64,000 bases of DNA from an uncultured Paracoccaceae bacterium (GTDB lineage Bacteria; Pseudomonadota; Alphaproteobacteria; Rhodobacterales; Rhodobacteraceae): assembly GCA_947503965.1 (NCBI GenBank), contig CANNFU010000012.1, positions 41,158 to 105,157 of the forward strand. The letters are read 5' to 3'. A model generated the notes under the pieces. The model was not told the origin of the DNA. It did no database searches and was given only the letters and a program-made list of their open reading frames with translations. Shown piece by piece: positions 18,708 to 27,422 of this stretch. Position numbers and translations under genes: made by a program. Each line of letters starts with the position of its first letter. Within the stretch, counting starts at the first letter, position 1.

Positions 18708-18950
18708 AATAATAGGGTCTCCATTACCTTGCATACTTGTGGCCGTGTCTGGACCACGCCATTCGCCTGAATTGTAACTACATATCTTGAGCGGTTATTA
18801 AGTCGTCTCTTTAGCTAAAATGTGGGCAAAGTTGGGCATATTGTTTCGGACGTAGCCGCAATTGTGTCCTGATGCAAATTGCCCACAGATCGAGATTCGG
18901 ATAGCCGGTTGAAAAAACGAACGCGGCTCGCTTGGTCGCGCAGGACGTGT
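18708..18950. promoter_or_regulatory. Intergenic region upstream of the PBP-OmpA gene
   Basis: A 243-bp gap that must carry the promoter of the minus-strand PBP-OmpA gene. It contains a perfect 8-bp inverted repeat, GTGGGCAA (18822-18829) and TTGCCCAC (18879-18886), 49 nt apart, which could be paired operator half-sites. No convincing Pho box was recognised, and there is no coding signal. Confidence 0.35.
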
Positions 18951-19610
18951 TCAGCTCTCAGCTTGTGGTTGATCGCGGTGCGCTATCCCATACGCCGCCC
19001 AAAAAACGCGCACACATTCGGCCACATGCGCGTCTGCCACTTCTGGCGTTTTTGTACTCGCACCGCCCTTTAGCATGGCCTCGCTCGTTGGACCGCCCAT
19101 GATCAGCCAATTGAATGTCTCAGCCGCGCGGCGCGGGTCTGGCGTGTTGAGCCGACCGGCCATGTGCCATTTCGCAAAGGCCCGTTCAAGCCGGGTGATC
19201 GCGCTGCCAGGGCCGAGTTCGAACACCGCTTTGCCAAATTCTGGGAATCGCGACGCTTCGGCAATAGCGACGCGCCTGATCTGCATCAGATTCGCATTAT
19301 GCGCCGCTCGCAGCTGTTCTTTGGCATGGGCCAGAAGGAACGCGCGCGGGTCTTCGGAGCTTTGTGGTTCGGCCGTGACGTTGCGCTGGTTCGCGACAGC
19401 ATTCGCGATCATGCGTTCGGCCATCTCAAGAAACAAGGCCTCTTTCGTGCCAGCATGCACATACAGCGTCTGTTTTGACACTTTGGCCATTGATGCAATC
19501 TCTTCCATGCGTGTTTCAACGAAACCTTTGCTCAGGAACAGCTCTGTTGCGGCTGCCATGATCTTGTTGCGGGTCCTTTGAACGCGGGGCGGGAGGGTTT
19601 GTGTCGTCAT
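18951..19610 (-). CDS. TetR-family transcriptional regulator
   Basis: A 219-aa repressor-type protein. The N-terminal helix-turn-helix is clear (RTRNKIMAAATELFLSKGF, then MEEIASMAKVSKQTLYVHAG). The C-terminal ligand domain (about 80-210) has no recognisable specificity. I chose the ATG at 19610 (MTTQTLPPRVQ), because upstream in-frame sequence runs through the operator region. It is divergent from the gene at 19683, and a perfect palindrome lies in the 72-bp gap, so it very probably represses itself and the divergent gene. Confidence 0.92.
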   Translation of the reverse strand: MTTQTLPPRVQRTRNKIMAAATELFLSKGFVETRMEEIASMAKVSKQTLYVHAGTKEALFLEMAERMIANAVANQRNVTAEPQSSEDPRAFLLAHAKEQLRAAHNANLMQIRRVAIAEASRFPEFGKAVFELGPGSAITRLERAFAKWHMAGRLNTPDPRRAAETFNWLIMGGPTSEAMLKGGASTKTPEVADAHVAECVRVFWAAYGIAHRDQPQAES

Positions 19611-19641
19611 TGGGTGGATATAGCGCATCTCGCTTGACTTA

Positions 19642-19664
19642 TCAAACTGGACAGTCCAGTTTGA
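19642..19664. promoter_or_regulatory. Perfect palindromic operator for the TetR regulator
   Basis: Two 11-bp arms, TCAAACTGGAC and GTCCAGTTTGA, are perfect inverted repeats around a single A. They lie midway between the divergent tetR-like gene and the DUF6151-like gene. TTGACT at 19634 just left of it may be a -35 box. Position and symmetry are typical of TetR operators. Confidence 0.8.
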
Positions 19665-19682
19665 TTTTGAGGGGAGTGCGAT

Positions 19683-20225
19683 ATGGAACAAATGCGCCTC
19701 ACATGCCGCTGTGGTCAGTCCGCGATGGTGGTCTCAGGTCAACCGATCACCGCGGCAGAGTGTCATTGCACCAGCTGTCGCAAGGCTGCCGAGATCATGG
19801 AGGCACTGCCCGATGCCGTGTCCGATCGCGTTGAAACGGGCGGGACACAATTCGTCTTGGTGCGGAAGGATCGGGTGGCCTTTACGGACGGGGCGGATCA
19901 CCTGCGCCACTTTCGCCTGAAATCCGACAGCAAGACGCGCCGGGTTCTGGCGACATGCTGCAACACGCCGATGTTTCTGGAGTTCGCGGATGGGCATTGG
20001 CTGTCGGTTTATGCGGCGCGCTGGCCAGCGGGTGCACGTCCCAAGATGGATTTGCGAACGATGACGAAGGATCGCGTGGGTGGCGCACCACTGCCAGACG
20101 ACATGCCGAACCCAAAGTCGCACACGGCAGGATTCATGCTGAAATTGCTGGGTGCCTGGGTCGCGATGCGGTTTCGCGTGCCAAAGGTGTCAGTCGGGCA
20201 CGAAAGGATCGGTGTCGATGTCTGA
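19683..20225 (+). CDS. GFA-like / DUF6151 zinc-binding protein
   Basis: A 180-aa protein with cysteine clusters like those of the GFA (glutathione-dependent formaldehyde-activating) superfamily: LTCRCGQ, ECHCTSCRK and ATCCNTPMF, which would hold structural zinc. It fits DUF6151 better than GFA proper. It is divergent from the TetR gene across the palindromic operator and overlaps the next gene by 8 nt. A thiol or aldehyde stress role is plausible from family and regulator context, but unproven. Confidence 0.75.
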   Translation: MEQMRLTCRCGQSAMVVSGQPITAAECHCTSCRKAAEIMEALPDAVSDRVETGGTQFVLVRKDRVAFTDGADHLRHFRLKSDSKTRRVLATCCNTPMFLEFADGHWLSVYAARWPAGARPKMDLRTMTKDRVGGAPLPDDMPNPKSHTAGFMLKLLGAWVAMRFRVPKVSVGHERIGVDV

Positions 20226-20508
20226 GGAAACGATAGAAGTGCTCACGCAGCAGGGTAAGCCGTGGCGCGTGAACTGGGCGAAGTTCGAGGCGATGCGGAA
20301 AAGCCTGCTGGCCGCCTTGCCGGATGAGGCGCCCGGTGTGACAGTGGCAGAGGCGAAGGCGGCTTTGCTGCCGACGCTTGACGCAGACCTGTTTCCGGGT
20401 GGCGAGAAGGCGGGGTGGTGGATCAAGGCCGTGCAGTTGGATCACGAGGCGCGCGGGTTGATCAAGCGCAGCAAGGGCAGTCCGCTGCGAATTTACCGCG
20501 CCAAGTAA
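20218..20508 (+). CDS. Small conserved protein, DUF6958-like
   Basis: A 96-aa soluble protein that starts MSEETIEVLTQQGKPWRVN and ends SKGSPLRIYRAK. The segment LFPGGEKAGWWIKAVQLDHEA and the basic tail resemble DUF6958 proteins, whose function I do not know. It overlaps the end of the DUF6151-like gene by 8 nt, so the two likely form a TetR-controlled operon. Confidence 0.65.
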   Translation: MSEETIEVLTQQGKPWRVNWAKFEAMRKSLLAALPDEAPGVTVAEAKAALLPTLDADLFPGGEKAGWWIKAVQLDHEARGLIKRSKGSPLRIYRAK

Positions 20509-20522
20509 CCGAACCGCAATCA

Positions 20523-21446
20523 TTACTCTGCTGCAGAAGTAAATCCGCCGGACCCTGTGAAAAAGCTGGTATTCCCCTCAGCATCGGTCGAGGACAGATC
20601 AAGCTGCGTGATACCTGCAATCTCTTCTGCATTCGGGCCAAAGAAGACACCCGCGATCTGGCTGTCAGAGGTACAGGTCACGCCGCTGCAATCCGCGATG
20701 GTCAGGTCGCCAGCAAAACCGTTTCCGGTGATGGCCGTTGGGTCCAAAGACAGGTCATAGTCGACATCTTCAGCCGTCAGAAAGACATTCCCTGCGACCG
20801 TGTTGCTGCCGAAATCGGCTGTCAGTTCTATGTTGCCTGTCGCCGGGATGCCACGGGGTAAATCATCGGCACGCACGCCCACGGCCTCGAAACTGCCTTC
20901 ATATGAGACCGAGCCGGGTAGGGTTTCTATTGTTTCGGGGTTTGTTTCTGCGCCAATGACAAAATACGCAATGTCGCTCTTTGTGCCCTGACCGGAAAGA
21001 GCAGCACCGCTCAACAGCCGGTAAACGGCTGCATGATTGGACGGAAGGTTGGGGCGGGCGAAACCTTGGATTGTGCCATTATTTGCAAACCCATTGACAA
21101 ATGTCAGCGTCTCGCCGTTCGCGTTCAGGCCGTAATTCGCGGCGTCAATTCGAACCATCACGCCTTCATTTATCTCTTGTGAGATTTGCCCGCTGGCCGT
21201 GTCGCCCGTGGTGCGCACGATGCGCACATTGTATGTTTGCCCGTCCAGATCACTGGCGTTGCCGTTGCCGCTGGCGAAATCAGCGCCGTTGCCCGATGCG
21301 GCAGGGTCTGTGGTGCCAAAGAAAAGGCCTGGCGGTTCGGGGGTGGGATCAGCATTTCCACCGCCACCGCCACCGCCACCGCCGCAGGCGGTCAGGCCGA
21401 TAAGTGCTGCAAGAGCAAGAATGTGCGATTTTTCCATGTTCAGCAT
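20523..21446 (-). CDS. Surface lipoprotein with TbpB/fHbp-like beta-barrel domain
   Basis: A 307-aa protein with a lipobox (ALIGLTAC, lipidated Cys21) and then a run of nine glycines as a flexible tether. The rest is beta-rich, acidic and nearly cysteine-free. The C-terminal half (from SVSYEGSFEAVGV) reads like an eight-stranded barrel of the kind seen in transferrin-binding-protein-like lipoproteins. GAGGG lies 8 nt upstream of the start. Three further lipoproteins in this window share the plan. Ligand unknown; iron-carrier binding would be over-reading. Confidence 0.75.
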   Translation of the reverse strand: MLNMEKSHILALAALIGLTACGGGGGGGGGNADPTPEPPGLFFGTTDPAASGNGADFASGNGNASDLDGQTYNVRIVRTTGDTASGQISQEINEGVMVRIDAANYGLNANGETLTFVNGFANNGTIQGFARPNLPSNHAAVYRLLSGAALSGQGTKSDIAYFVIGAETNPETIETLPGSVSYEGSFEAVGVRADDLPRGIPATGNIELTADFGSNTVAGNVFLTAEDVDYDLSLDPTAITGNGFAGDLTIADCSGVTCTSDSQIAGVFFGPNAEEIAGITQLDLSSTDAEGNTSFFTGSGGFTSAAE

Positions 21447-21576
21447 ATCGTCCGTCCCTCGAAATTGTACTCTCTTTCAAGAAGACTACGTGGGAGAGGG
21501 GTGTTTTATTCTTGCGCCCGACAGAATTTGTCGTGGATGATCCTCCGACCCCCCCCTTCTGCGGCACCGGATCGCG

Positions 21577-21605
21577 TTGACGGGCCTGACCCTTGCGGCT
21601 ACATG
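21577..21605 (+). promoter_or_regulatory. Putative sigma-70-type promoter of the nuoB operon
   Basis: TTGACG (21577-21582) and TACATG (21600-21605) are spaced by 17 nt, about 46 nt upstream of the nuoB ATG. A second promoter here is needed if the terminator after nuoA works. Prediction by eye; the -10 is weak. Confidence 0.4.
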
Positions 21606-21651
21606 TGAGCCAAGCCACAGGCAGCAACCCTGCCAGACAAAGGGAGCCACC

Positions 21652-22182
21652 ATGGGTGTCATGACCGGAACCGCCGTTGGGGCCGATAAGGAACACGGCG
21701 CGCAGCTGATCAATTCGGAATTGCAGGACAAGGGTTTTCTTGTCACCTCGACCGCCGACATCATCAACTGGGCGCGCACCGGGTCGCTGCACTGGATGAC
21801 ATTCGGGCTGGCTTGTTGCGCGGTTGAGATGATGCACACCTCCATGCCGCGTTATGATCTGGAGCGGTTCGGGACCGCGCCCCGTGCGTCCCCCCGCCAG
21901 TCGGACCTGATGATTGTCGCAGGCACACTGACCAACAAGATGGCCCCGGCGCTGCGCAAGGTCTACGACCAGATGCCAGAGCCGCGCTACGTGATCTCGA
22001 TGGGGTCCTGTGCCAATGGCGGCGGGTATTACCACTACAGCTATTCCGTGGTGCGCGGCTGCGACCGGATTGTGCCCGTGGATATCTACGTGCCGGGCTG
22101 CCCCCCGACGGCCGAGGCGCTGCTATACGGTATCTTGCAATTGCAACGCAAAATGCGGCGGACGGGGACGATTGTGCGGTGA
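21652..22182 (+). CDS. nuoB: NADH-quinone oxidoreductase subunit B
   Basis: Peripheral-arm subunit that holds iron-sulfur cluster N2, the electron donor to quinone. The 176-aa protein has the tandem cysteines in [10 protein letters not shown], a third in MGSCANGGG and a fourth in [11 protein letters not shown], all four N2 ligands. AGGGAG lies 6 nt upstream of the chosen ATG ([12 protein letters not shown]). An in-frame TTG upstream would give a non-homologous tail. Its TGA overlaps the GTG of the next, unrelated gene. Confidence 0.97.
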   Translation: MGVMTGTAVGADKEHGAQLINSELQDKGFLVTSTADIINWARTGSLHWMTFGLACCAVEMMHTSMPRYDLERFGTAPRASPRQSDLMIVAGTLTNKMAPALRKVYDQMPEPRYVISMGSCANGGGYYHYSYSVVRGCDRIVPVDIYVPGCPPTAEALLYGILQLQRKMRRTGTIVR

Positions 22183-23063
22183 TACGTGCGCTGGCGGTCC
22201 TGCTCTTGTCCGCCGGTACGGCGGCAGCTGATCAGGATTGCATGCGGAATTTTGTTTCCGTCTCCGATGTCAGATTGACCGACGGTGGCTGGATCGAAGC
22301 TGACATACATAACAGAAGTCCATTCCCCGTTATCGGGTATGATCTTTTCTATGTGTTTTCTTTCGATACCGGAACATTCACGGAAGACCTGCCAACCTAT
22401 ATATTGAAGACCGCTATTGTGCCCGGTAGGACGCATACCCACCGTATGAGACTGTCTGATTTTGATCTTGATATTGATCGTAAGGCACCAGAGATTGACG
22501 TGCATGTTGTTGGTGCACATCCAGATCTTGGCATTGCGGATGATGACGATACCTCGCTCGATATGGCACTCAGGGATTGCCTGAGCCTGCAAGCCAGCGA
22601 CGCTTCCGTGCAGCCATTTCCTGACTTTCTGACCGCTGATACCGTCGCCGCAAAACCTGAATTGACGCAGGAACAGCGGGTCGGATGTTTGAAGGAAATG
22701 CTTCCAGTTAGCGATGTGGCCGTCCTGGAAGGTCACGATAATGACGCTGTGATGACCTTCAATCTCACCAATAATGCAGAAGTGTCCATCGACACTTTCA
22801 TGTTCTCCTATCGCATCTTGAAAGAGGGAACACTGTGGAGTGGCTCCAATCGGGTTGTTCACACTGATGATCCTTTGGCTCCCGGCGAAGTCCGATCATT
22901 TCGCCTTGAAACAGGCAAAAGCGATCTTGATCGCAGCAATGCATTGGTCGAGGTCGAGGTATCCGTGCTGGACGTGAATAACCGCATCGATGACAAGGTG
23001 GCTTCACTTATAAGCCGTATGCCGATATGGCATCTCTCAAAGTATATTTGTGAGGAAACATGA
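22179..23063 (+). CDS. Secreted two-domain hypothetical protein inserted between nuoB and nuoC
   Basis: A 294-aa protein with a short signal peptide ([17 protein letters not shown]). The mature part seems to be a tandem repeat of one domain: [19 protein letters not shown]... (about 20-135) and [19 protein letters not shown]... (about 168-292). Each copy has a Cys near its start, a VSDV strand and a Cys near its end, so one disulfide per domain is likely. Codon use is visibly more AT-rich than in nuoB and nuoC. It overlaps both neighbours by 4 nt. No family recognised. Confidence 0.75.
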   Translation: MIRALAVLLLSAGTAAADQDCMRNFVSVSDVRLTDGGWIEADIHNRSPFPVIGYDLFYVFSFDTGTFTEDLPTYILKTAIVPGRTHTHRMRLSDFDLDIDRKAPEIDVHVVGAHPDLGIADDDDTSLDMALRDCLSLQASDASVQPFPDFLTADTVAAKPELTQEQRVGCLKEMLPVSDVAVLEGHDNDAVMTFNLTNNAEVSIDTFMFSYRILKEGTLWSGSNRVVHTDDPLAPGEVRSFRLETGKSDLDRSNALVEVEVSVLDVNNRIDDKVASLISRMPIWHLSKYICEET

Positions 23064-23671
23064 CAGAAGCCCTGCAAGAACTTGGTACGCATCTTGAACT
23101 CAAGCGCACCGATTGCGTGCTGTCCTGGGAGATCGCCCATGATGAGCTGACGGTGAACGTGGCCCCGTCATCGCTGGTCAGTTTTGTGGAATTCCTCAAG
23201 AACGATCAGGCCTGCAAGTTTTCCTCGCTCATCGACATCACTGCCGTCGATTACCCCAGCCGGGCCAAACGGTTTGATGTCGTTTATCACTTCCTGAGCA
23301 TGTATCAGAACCACCGTATCCGCCTGCGTGTGCAGATCCGCGAGGAAGACATGCTGCCCTCGATCATGTCCGTGCATCCGTCTGCCAACTGGTTCGAACG
23401 CGAAGTGTTCGACATGTTCGGCATCCTGTTCACGGGCCACCCGGACCTGCGCCGCATCCTGACCGACTACGGCTTTCGCGGCCATCCGCTGCGCAAGGAT
23501 TTCCCGACGACAGGCTATACCGAGGTGCGTTATGACGAGGTGCAGAAGCGCGTCGTCTATGAACCGGTGAAGCTGGTCCAGGAATATCGCCAGTTCGATT
23601 TCATGTCGCCATGGGAGGGTGCCGAATACATCCTGCCGGGGGATGAGAAGAAAGACGAGAATGCGGGCTAA
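23060..23671 (+). CDS. nuoC: NADH-quinone oxidoreductase subunit C
   Basis: Peripheral-arm 30-kDa subunit, 203 aa, next to the quinone-binding module with NuoD. Conserved stretches are [34 protein letters not shown] and the family signature [20 protein letters not shown]. The ATG overlaps the stop of the inserted gene upstream (ATGA). NuoC and NuoD are separate genes here, as in other alphaproteobacteria. Confidence 0.97.
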   Translation: MTEALQELGTHLELKRTDCVLSWEIAHDELTVNVAPSSLVSFVEFLKNDQACKFSSLIDITAVDYPSRAKRFDVVYHFLSMYQNHRIRLRVQIREEDMLPSIMSVHPSANWFEREVFDMFGILFTGHPDLRRILTDYGFRGHPLRKDFPTTGYTEVRYDEVQKRVVYEPVKLVQEYRQFDFMSPWEGAEYILPGDEKKDENAG

Positions 23672-23794
23672 GCGCCGCACTGCTGACAGTTCTTGTCAAC
23701 AAGTCGCGCTGCATGCGCATGTGGCTGTAGATAGATCGCCCGCTCTGTCCTAACATTCTGTTCATAACGACAGCCGCAATATGAGAGAATAGCC

Positions 23795-24226
23795 ATGACA
23801 GAACTATCGGGATCGTGCATGTGTGGGGCAACCACATTCACCGCAACACCGACACCCGGCGGTATGGGGGCAGGGGCCTGCCATTGCGGGATGTGCCGCA
23901 AATGGTCGGGTGGCATGTATCTGTCGGTGGATTGTGGTTCGTCCGTAGTCTTTGCCGAAGGCGCGCCAGTCGGGTCCTACAAAGGGTCCGAATGGGGTGA
24001 GCGGTTATTTTGCCGCAAATGTGGGTCTTCGCTGCTTTGGCAGACGCAGGACGGGCAGAACCAGCATGTGTCTATTCAGATGTTTGAGGATCCAAGCCAG
24101 TTCGAGATCGGTATTCAGGTGTTTATCGACAAGAAGCCCGGAAACTATGCGTTGGCGAATGATACCAAGACGATGACCGAGGCCGAGGTCTTTGCGATGT
24201 TTGCGCCGGACACCGCAGATGACTGA
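23795..24226 (+). CDS. GFA family zinc-binding protein
   Basis: A 143-aa protein of the GFA/CENP-V fold. Zinc-ligand motifs are SCMCGATTF, ACHCGMCRKWSGG and FCRKCGSSLLW. The founding member was proposed to speed formaldehyde-glutathione adduct formation, but many members have no proven activity. It sits between nuoC and nuoD on the same strand, 123 nt after nuoC. A second GFA-like protein lies at 19683. Confidence 0.85.
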   Translation: MTELSGSCMCGATTFTATPTPGGMGAGACHCGMCRKWSGGMYLSVDCGSSVVFAEGAPVGSYKGSEWGERLFCRKCGSSLLWQTQDGQNQHVSIQMFEDPSQFEIGIQVFIDKKPGNYALANDTKTMTEAEVFAMFAPDTADD

Positions 24227-24302
24227 CGGCTGGCGCGCGATTTTTATCATCGTCACGCTGACCGGCATTGTTGTGAAGGGTTGTGTTCTGTCTTCGCAAT
24301 GA
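24219..24302 (+). CDS. Possible 27-aa small membrane protein
   Basis: An ATG inside the end of the GFA gene opens a 27-codon frame, MTDGWRAIFIIVTLTGIVVK followed by GCVLSSQ, with a hydrophobic core long enough for one membrane span. Its TGA overlaps the ATG of the sulfotransferase (ATGA). Overlap with both neighbours suggests translational coupling. The frame is too short to be certain and could be a leader that serves only to couple translation. Confidence 0.35.
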   Translation: MTDGWRAIFIIVTLTGIVVKGCVLSSQ

Positions 24303-25213
24303 CGATACTGCGCGATGATCATAGGGACGGTCCGACCCTGCTATATTGTGTCGGTGCCACCAAAGCCGGAACATCGTGGCTTTATCGCTATTTGCATGAT
24401 CATCCCGATTGCGCCGTGCCCGCCGTGAAAGAGGCCCATTATTGGGATACTTTTGCCCCCGACGCGTTAGCAAAGCAGACCACGATGTTCCGTGTTCGGC
24501 TGCGCGAATTGCGCGACATGAAGGACGACGCGGCGGAAGAGGGGAAGGGCTGGAAGGTGAAGAACCTTGACCGGCGCATCAATGAAATGAAAGCGCTGAT
24601 CGCCACGCTGGAAGGTGACAGGGCAGGGGATGCCGTCTATCGCGCCTGGTTGATGGATGGACGCGAGGCAAAGCTGACAGCCGATATGACCCCCAATTAT
24701 GCAACGCTGCCCGATGAGATGCTGCAGCGGATGATCAATCTGACGCCGGACGCCAAGGTTATCTTTCTCATCCGCGACCCGCTGGATCGCCTCTGGTCCC
24801 ATATCCGCATGCAGGCCCGCAGGCAGCGGCAGGATCATGAGGTTTATGAGAAGAAGGCCAACAACATCCTTTACCGCATGCTGAACCGCAATCAGGAACG
24901 CCATATCCTCAAACGCGGCGATTATCCCGGCATCATACGCAAGCTGCGTCGCGTGGTCCCAGCAGACCGGTTGCGCGTGCAATTTGCCGAAGACCTCTTT
25001 ACAACGCATGGCGTGGCCGAGGTTTGCGATTTTCTAGGGATTGCGCCTGTGGCCGCAGAGGTTAAAACACCCGTGCATGAAGGCCCAGAGGTCGTCATGC
25101 TGGACAAGCTGCGCCCAAGGGCGTTGGGACTGTTGAACGAACACTATGAATGGGTGGCCCGCAATATCGGCCCCCTGCCACAACGGTGGCAAGATAACCG
25201 CGCAAGGGGCTAG
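24299..25213 (+). CDS. Sulfotransferase domain protein
   Basis: A 304-aa PAPS-dependent sulfotransferase-like protein. The 5'-phosphosulfate loop is CVGATKAGTSWLYRYL (about 17-32). The 3'-phosphate motif is FLIRDPLDRLWSHIRMQARR (about 157-176), with the conserved Arg and Ser. An internal charged helix (about 65-105) resembles heparan-type sulfotransferase-like bacterial members. I start it at the ATG 24299; an upstream TTG exists. It lies 3 nt before nuoD. Acceptor unknown; extracellular polysaccharide is a common target in marine bacteria. Confidence 0.85.
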   Translation: MTILRDDHRDGPTLLYCVGATKAGTSWLYRYLHDHPDCAVPAVKEAHYWDTFAPDALAKQTTMFRVRLRELRDMKDDAAEEGKGWKVKNLDRRINEMKALIATLEGDRAGDAVYRAWLMDGREAKLTADMTPNYATLPDEMLQRMINLTPDAKVIFLIRDPLDRLWSHIRMQARRQRQDHEVYEKKANNILYRMLNRNQERHILKRGDYPGIIRKLRRVVPADRLRVQFAEDLFTTHGVAEVCDFLGIAPVAAEVKTPVHEGPEVVMLDKLRPRALGLLNEHYEWVARNIGPLPQRWQDNRARG

Positions 25214-25216
25214 GCC

Positions 25217-26455
25217 ATGATGGACGGCGATATCCGAGTGAACACATATGATGACGGGTCAACAGACGCGGCAACAAGTGAGCAGCAAATTCGGAATTTC
25301 AACATCAATTTTGGGCCGCAACACCCTGCCGCACATGGCGTTTTGCGGCTGGTGCTTGAGCTGGATGGCGAGATTGTCGAACGCTGCGACCCGCATATCG
25401 GCCTGCTGCATCGTGGCACTGAAAAGCTGATGGAGAGCAGGACCTATCTGCAGAACCTGCCGTATTTTGACCGGCTCGATTATGTGGCCCCGATGAACCA
25501 GGAACATGCTTGGTGTCTGGCCATTGAAAAGCTGACAGGGACCGAGGTGCCGCGCCGCGCGTCGCTGATCCGGGTGCTCTATTCCGAGATTGGTCGCGTG
25601 CTGAATCACCTGCTGAATGTGACGACTCAGGCGATGGACGTGGGCGCGCTGACCCCGCCGCTGTGGGGCTTTGAAGAGCGCGAAAAGCTGATGGTGTTCT
25701 ACGAACGCGCCTGTGGTGCCCGTTTGCACGCCGCTTACTTCCGCCCGGGCGGGGTGCATCAGGACTTGCCGGATCAGCTGATCGAGGATATCGATCAATG
25801 GGCCGTGGAATTCCCCCGCGTGCTGGATGACATCGACGGTCTGCTGACCGAAAACCGCATCTTCAAGCAGCGCAATTGCGATATCGGTGTCGTGACCGAG
25901 GAAGAAATCCTCGAATGGGGCTATTCCGGCGTGATGGTGCGTGGATCGGGCCTGGCCTGGGATTTGCGCCGCGCGCAACCCTATGAATGCTATGACGAAT
26001 TCGAATTCCAGGTGCCTGTGGGCAAGAATGGCGATTGCTATGATCGCTATCTCTGCCGCATGGAAGAAATGCACCAATCAACCCATATTATCCGGCAGGC
26101 CTGCGAAAAGCTGCGCCATGAAAAAGGTGACGTGATGGCGCGGGGCAAGATGACCCCGCCGACACGCGGTGAGATGAAGACCTCGATGGAGGCGCTGATC
26201 CACCACTTCAAACTTTACACCGAAGGGTTCCGGGTGCCAGAGGGCGAGGTTTACGCCGCCGTTGAGGCACCGAAAGGTGAGTTTGGGGTCTATCTGGTTG
26301 CTGACGGCACCAACCAGCCCTACCGCGCCAAGCTGCGCGCGCCGGGTTATCTGCATCTGCAATCGATGGATCATATCTGCAAAGGCCACCAATTGGCCGA
26401 TGTCAGTGCGATCATCGGCACGATGGATGTGGTGTTTGGCGAGATTGACCGCTAG
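25217..26455 (+). CDS. nuoD: NADH-quinone oxidoreductase subunit D
   Basis: The 49-kDa peripheral subunit that lines the quinone pocket, 412 aa. Visible signatures are [16 protein letters not shown] (including the quinone-contact His), [20 protein letters not shown] and the C-terminal [12 protein letters not shown]. Two ATGs are adjacent at 25217 and 25220. It follows the sulfotransferase stop after 3 nt. Confidence 0.98.
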   Translation: MMDGDIRVNTYDDGSTDAATSEQQIRNFNINFGPQHPAAHGVLRLVLELDGEIVERCDPHIGLLHRGTEKLMESRTYLQNLPYFDRLDYVAPMNQEHAWCLAIEKLTGTEVPRRASLIRVLYSEIGRVLNHLLNVTTQAMDVGALTPPLWGFEEREKLMVFYERACGARLHAAYFRPGGVHQDLPDQLIEDIDQWAVEFPRVLDDIDGLLTENRIFKQRNCDIGVVTEEEILEWGYSGVMVRGSGLAWDLRRAQPYECYDEFEFQVPVGKNGDCYDRYLCRMEEMHQSTHIIRQACEKLRHEKGDVMARGKMTPPTRGEMKTSMEALIHHFKLYTEGFRVPEGEVYAAVEAPKGEFGVYLVADGTNQPYRAKLRAPGYLHLQSMDHICKGHQLADVSAIIGTMDVVFGEIDR

Positions 26456-26565
26456 CGCAGCAATGTCACAGATGATCATTTGACCGCCGGTGGCTCCTTT
26501 CCGGGATTGCCAGCGCATGTGTTCTGCCTGATCGTGATCCTGAATACATCGAAAGGTCACTTATC

Positions 26566-26763
26566 ATGAGCATTGCCGATATCTTGCTGGGGTTTCTGGT
26601 CGCGGGAGGCTATTTCGTGTCGTCTGCTGTCTCACGTCTATTTGGCCGCGCTGCGACGGGGATTATTGTTGGTGGCGTTCTGGGGATCGCCTTTTCGGTG
26701 GTCATCTTGCGTTATGGTTTGGCTGATCAGTTTGACGCTGTGCTGATGCCTGCCGCGGAATAA
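26566..26763 (+). CDS. Small membrane protein, unknown
   Basis: A 65-aa protein with two hydrophobic segments (LLGFLVAGGYFVSSAVS and GIIVGGVLGIAFSVVIL) and a short polar end. AAAGGTC lies upstream of the ATG. No recognised family. It begins a run of five small genes between nuoD and nuoE, all on the nuo strand. Confidence 0.6.
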   Translation: MSIADILLGFLVAGGYFVSSAVSRLFGRAATGIIVGGVLGIAFSVVILRYGLADQFDAVLMPAAE

Positions 26764-26786
26764 TGAACTGGCGCGGGTGACGGCAG

Positions 26787-27383
26787 ATGACAATTTCGGT
26801 TCATATCTGGAAGCCTTTGATCGCTGCTGCCGCAGTTGCGGCATGCGGGACGTCATCAATTGCTGTCGCAGACCAGGTCCGGATTGATACGTCTGAGGCA
26901 CAAGGCATTTTGGCGTTGTTTCGCGCCCAGCCGGGTTGCCAGCTAACGCTCGATGATGTGGAAGCGTCTGGATATGACGTGGAATTGGGACAGCTTATCA
27001 TGTGGCACGCCAGCAAGATTGCAGGTGCAAAATATGATTTCGAAAATGGTCGTGCGGTGTTGAATCCCGATGCTTGCACCGGCAAGTTCGATGAGCGCCT
27101 TATCTTGCGGCTTGCGCCGTCAGAATTGAGTAGAGAGCTTGTCGCAGAGACCATTGCAAGCTTTGGGTGCAAGATCACATTAGCAAACGCCGCGGAATGG
27201 CGAGATGCCGCAAACTTGCATATTCAAGCGGCGCATGGGTTTGATCCTGCCGGTATTGAGGCAAACCGCGCGGAACTCAATCGTATCCGCGATTTTGGTT
27301 TGGCCGATCTGAGTAGGTCCGGCGCGCTTGTTACGAATGTCTCGGAGGGCGCTGATGAACTTGTCGATTGTGTGCCGGCCTAG
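26787..27383 (+). CDS. Exported hypothetical protein between nuoD and nuoE
   Basis: A 198-aa protein with an N-terminal hydrophobic region (IWKPLIAAAAVAACGTSSIAVA) ending in a probable signal cleavage site. The mature part is helical and acidic. Cys pairs are GCQLTLDDVEASGYD and FGCKITLANAAEW, plus two others. The phrases CQLTLDDV and CKITLANA may mark an internal repeat of a helical unit. The segment is more AT-rich than the nuo genes. Family unknown. Confidence 0.65.
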   Translation: MTISVHIWKPLIAAAAVAACGTSSIAVADQVRIDTSEAQGILALFRAQPGCQLTLDDVEASGYDVELGQLIMWHASKIAGAKYDFENGRAVLNPDACTGKFDERLILRLAPSELSRELVAETIASFGCKITLANAAEWRDAANLHIQAAHGFDPAGIEANRAELNRIRDFGLADLSRSGALVTNVSEGADELVDCVPA

Positions 27384-27422
27384 CGGTTTTCTAATCCAGA
27401 CGCGTTTGTGGAGCGCAAAGAT

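Noticed and set aside
18822..18886. Inverted repeat GTGGGCAA/TTGCCCAC considered as a Pho box for the PBP-OmpA gene
   Set aside because: It does not match the direct-repeat structure of a PhoB site. Kept only as a possible operator.
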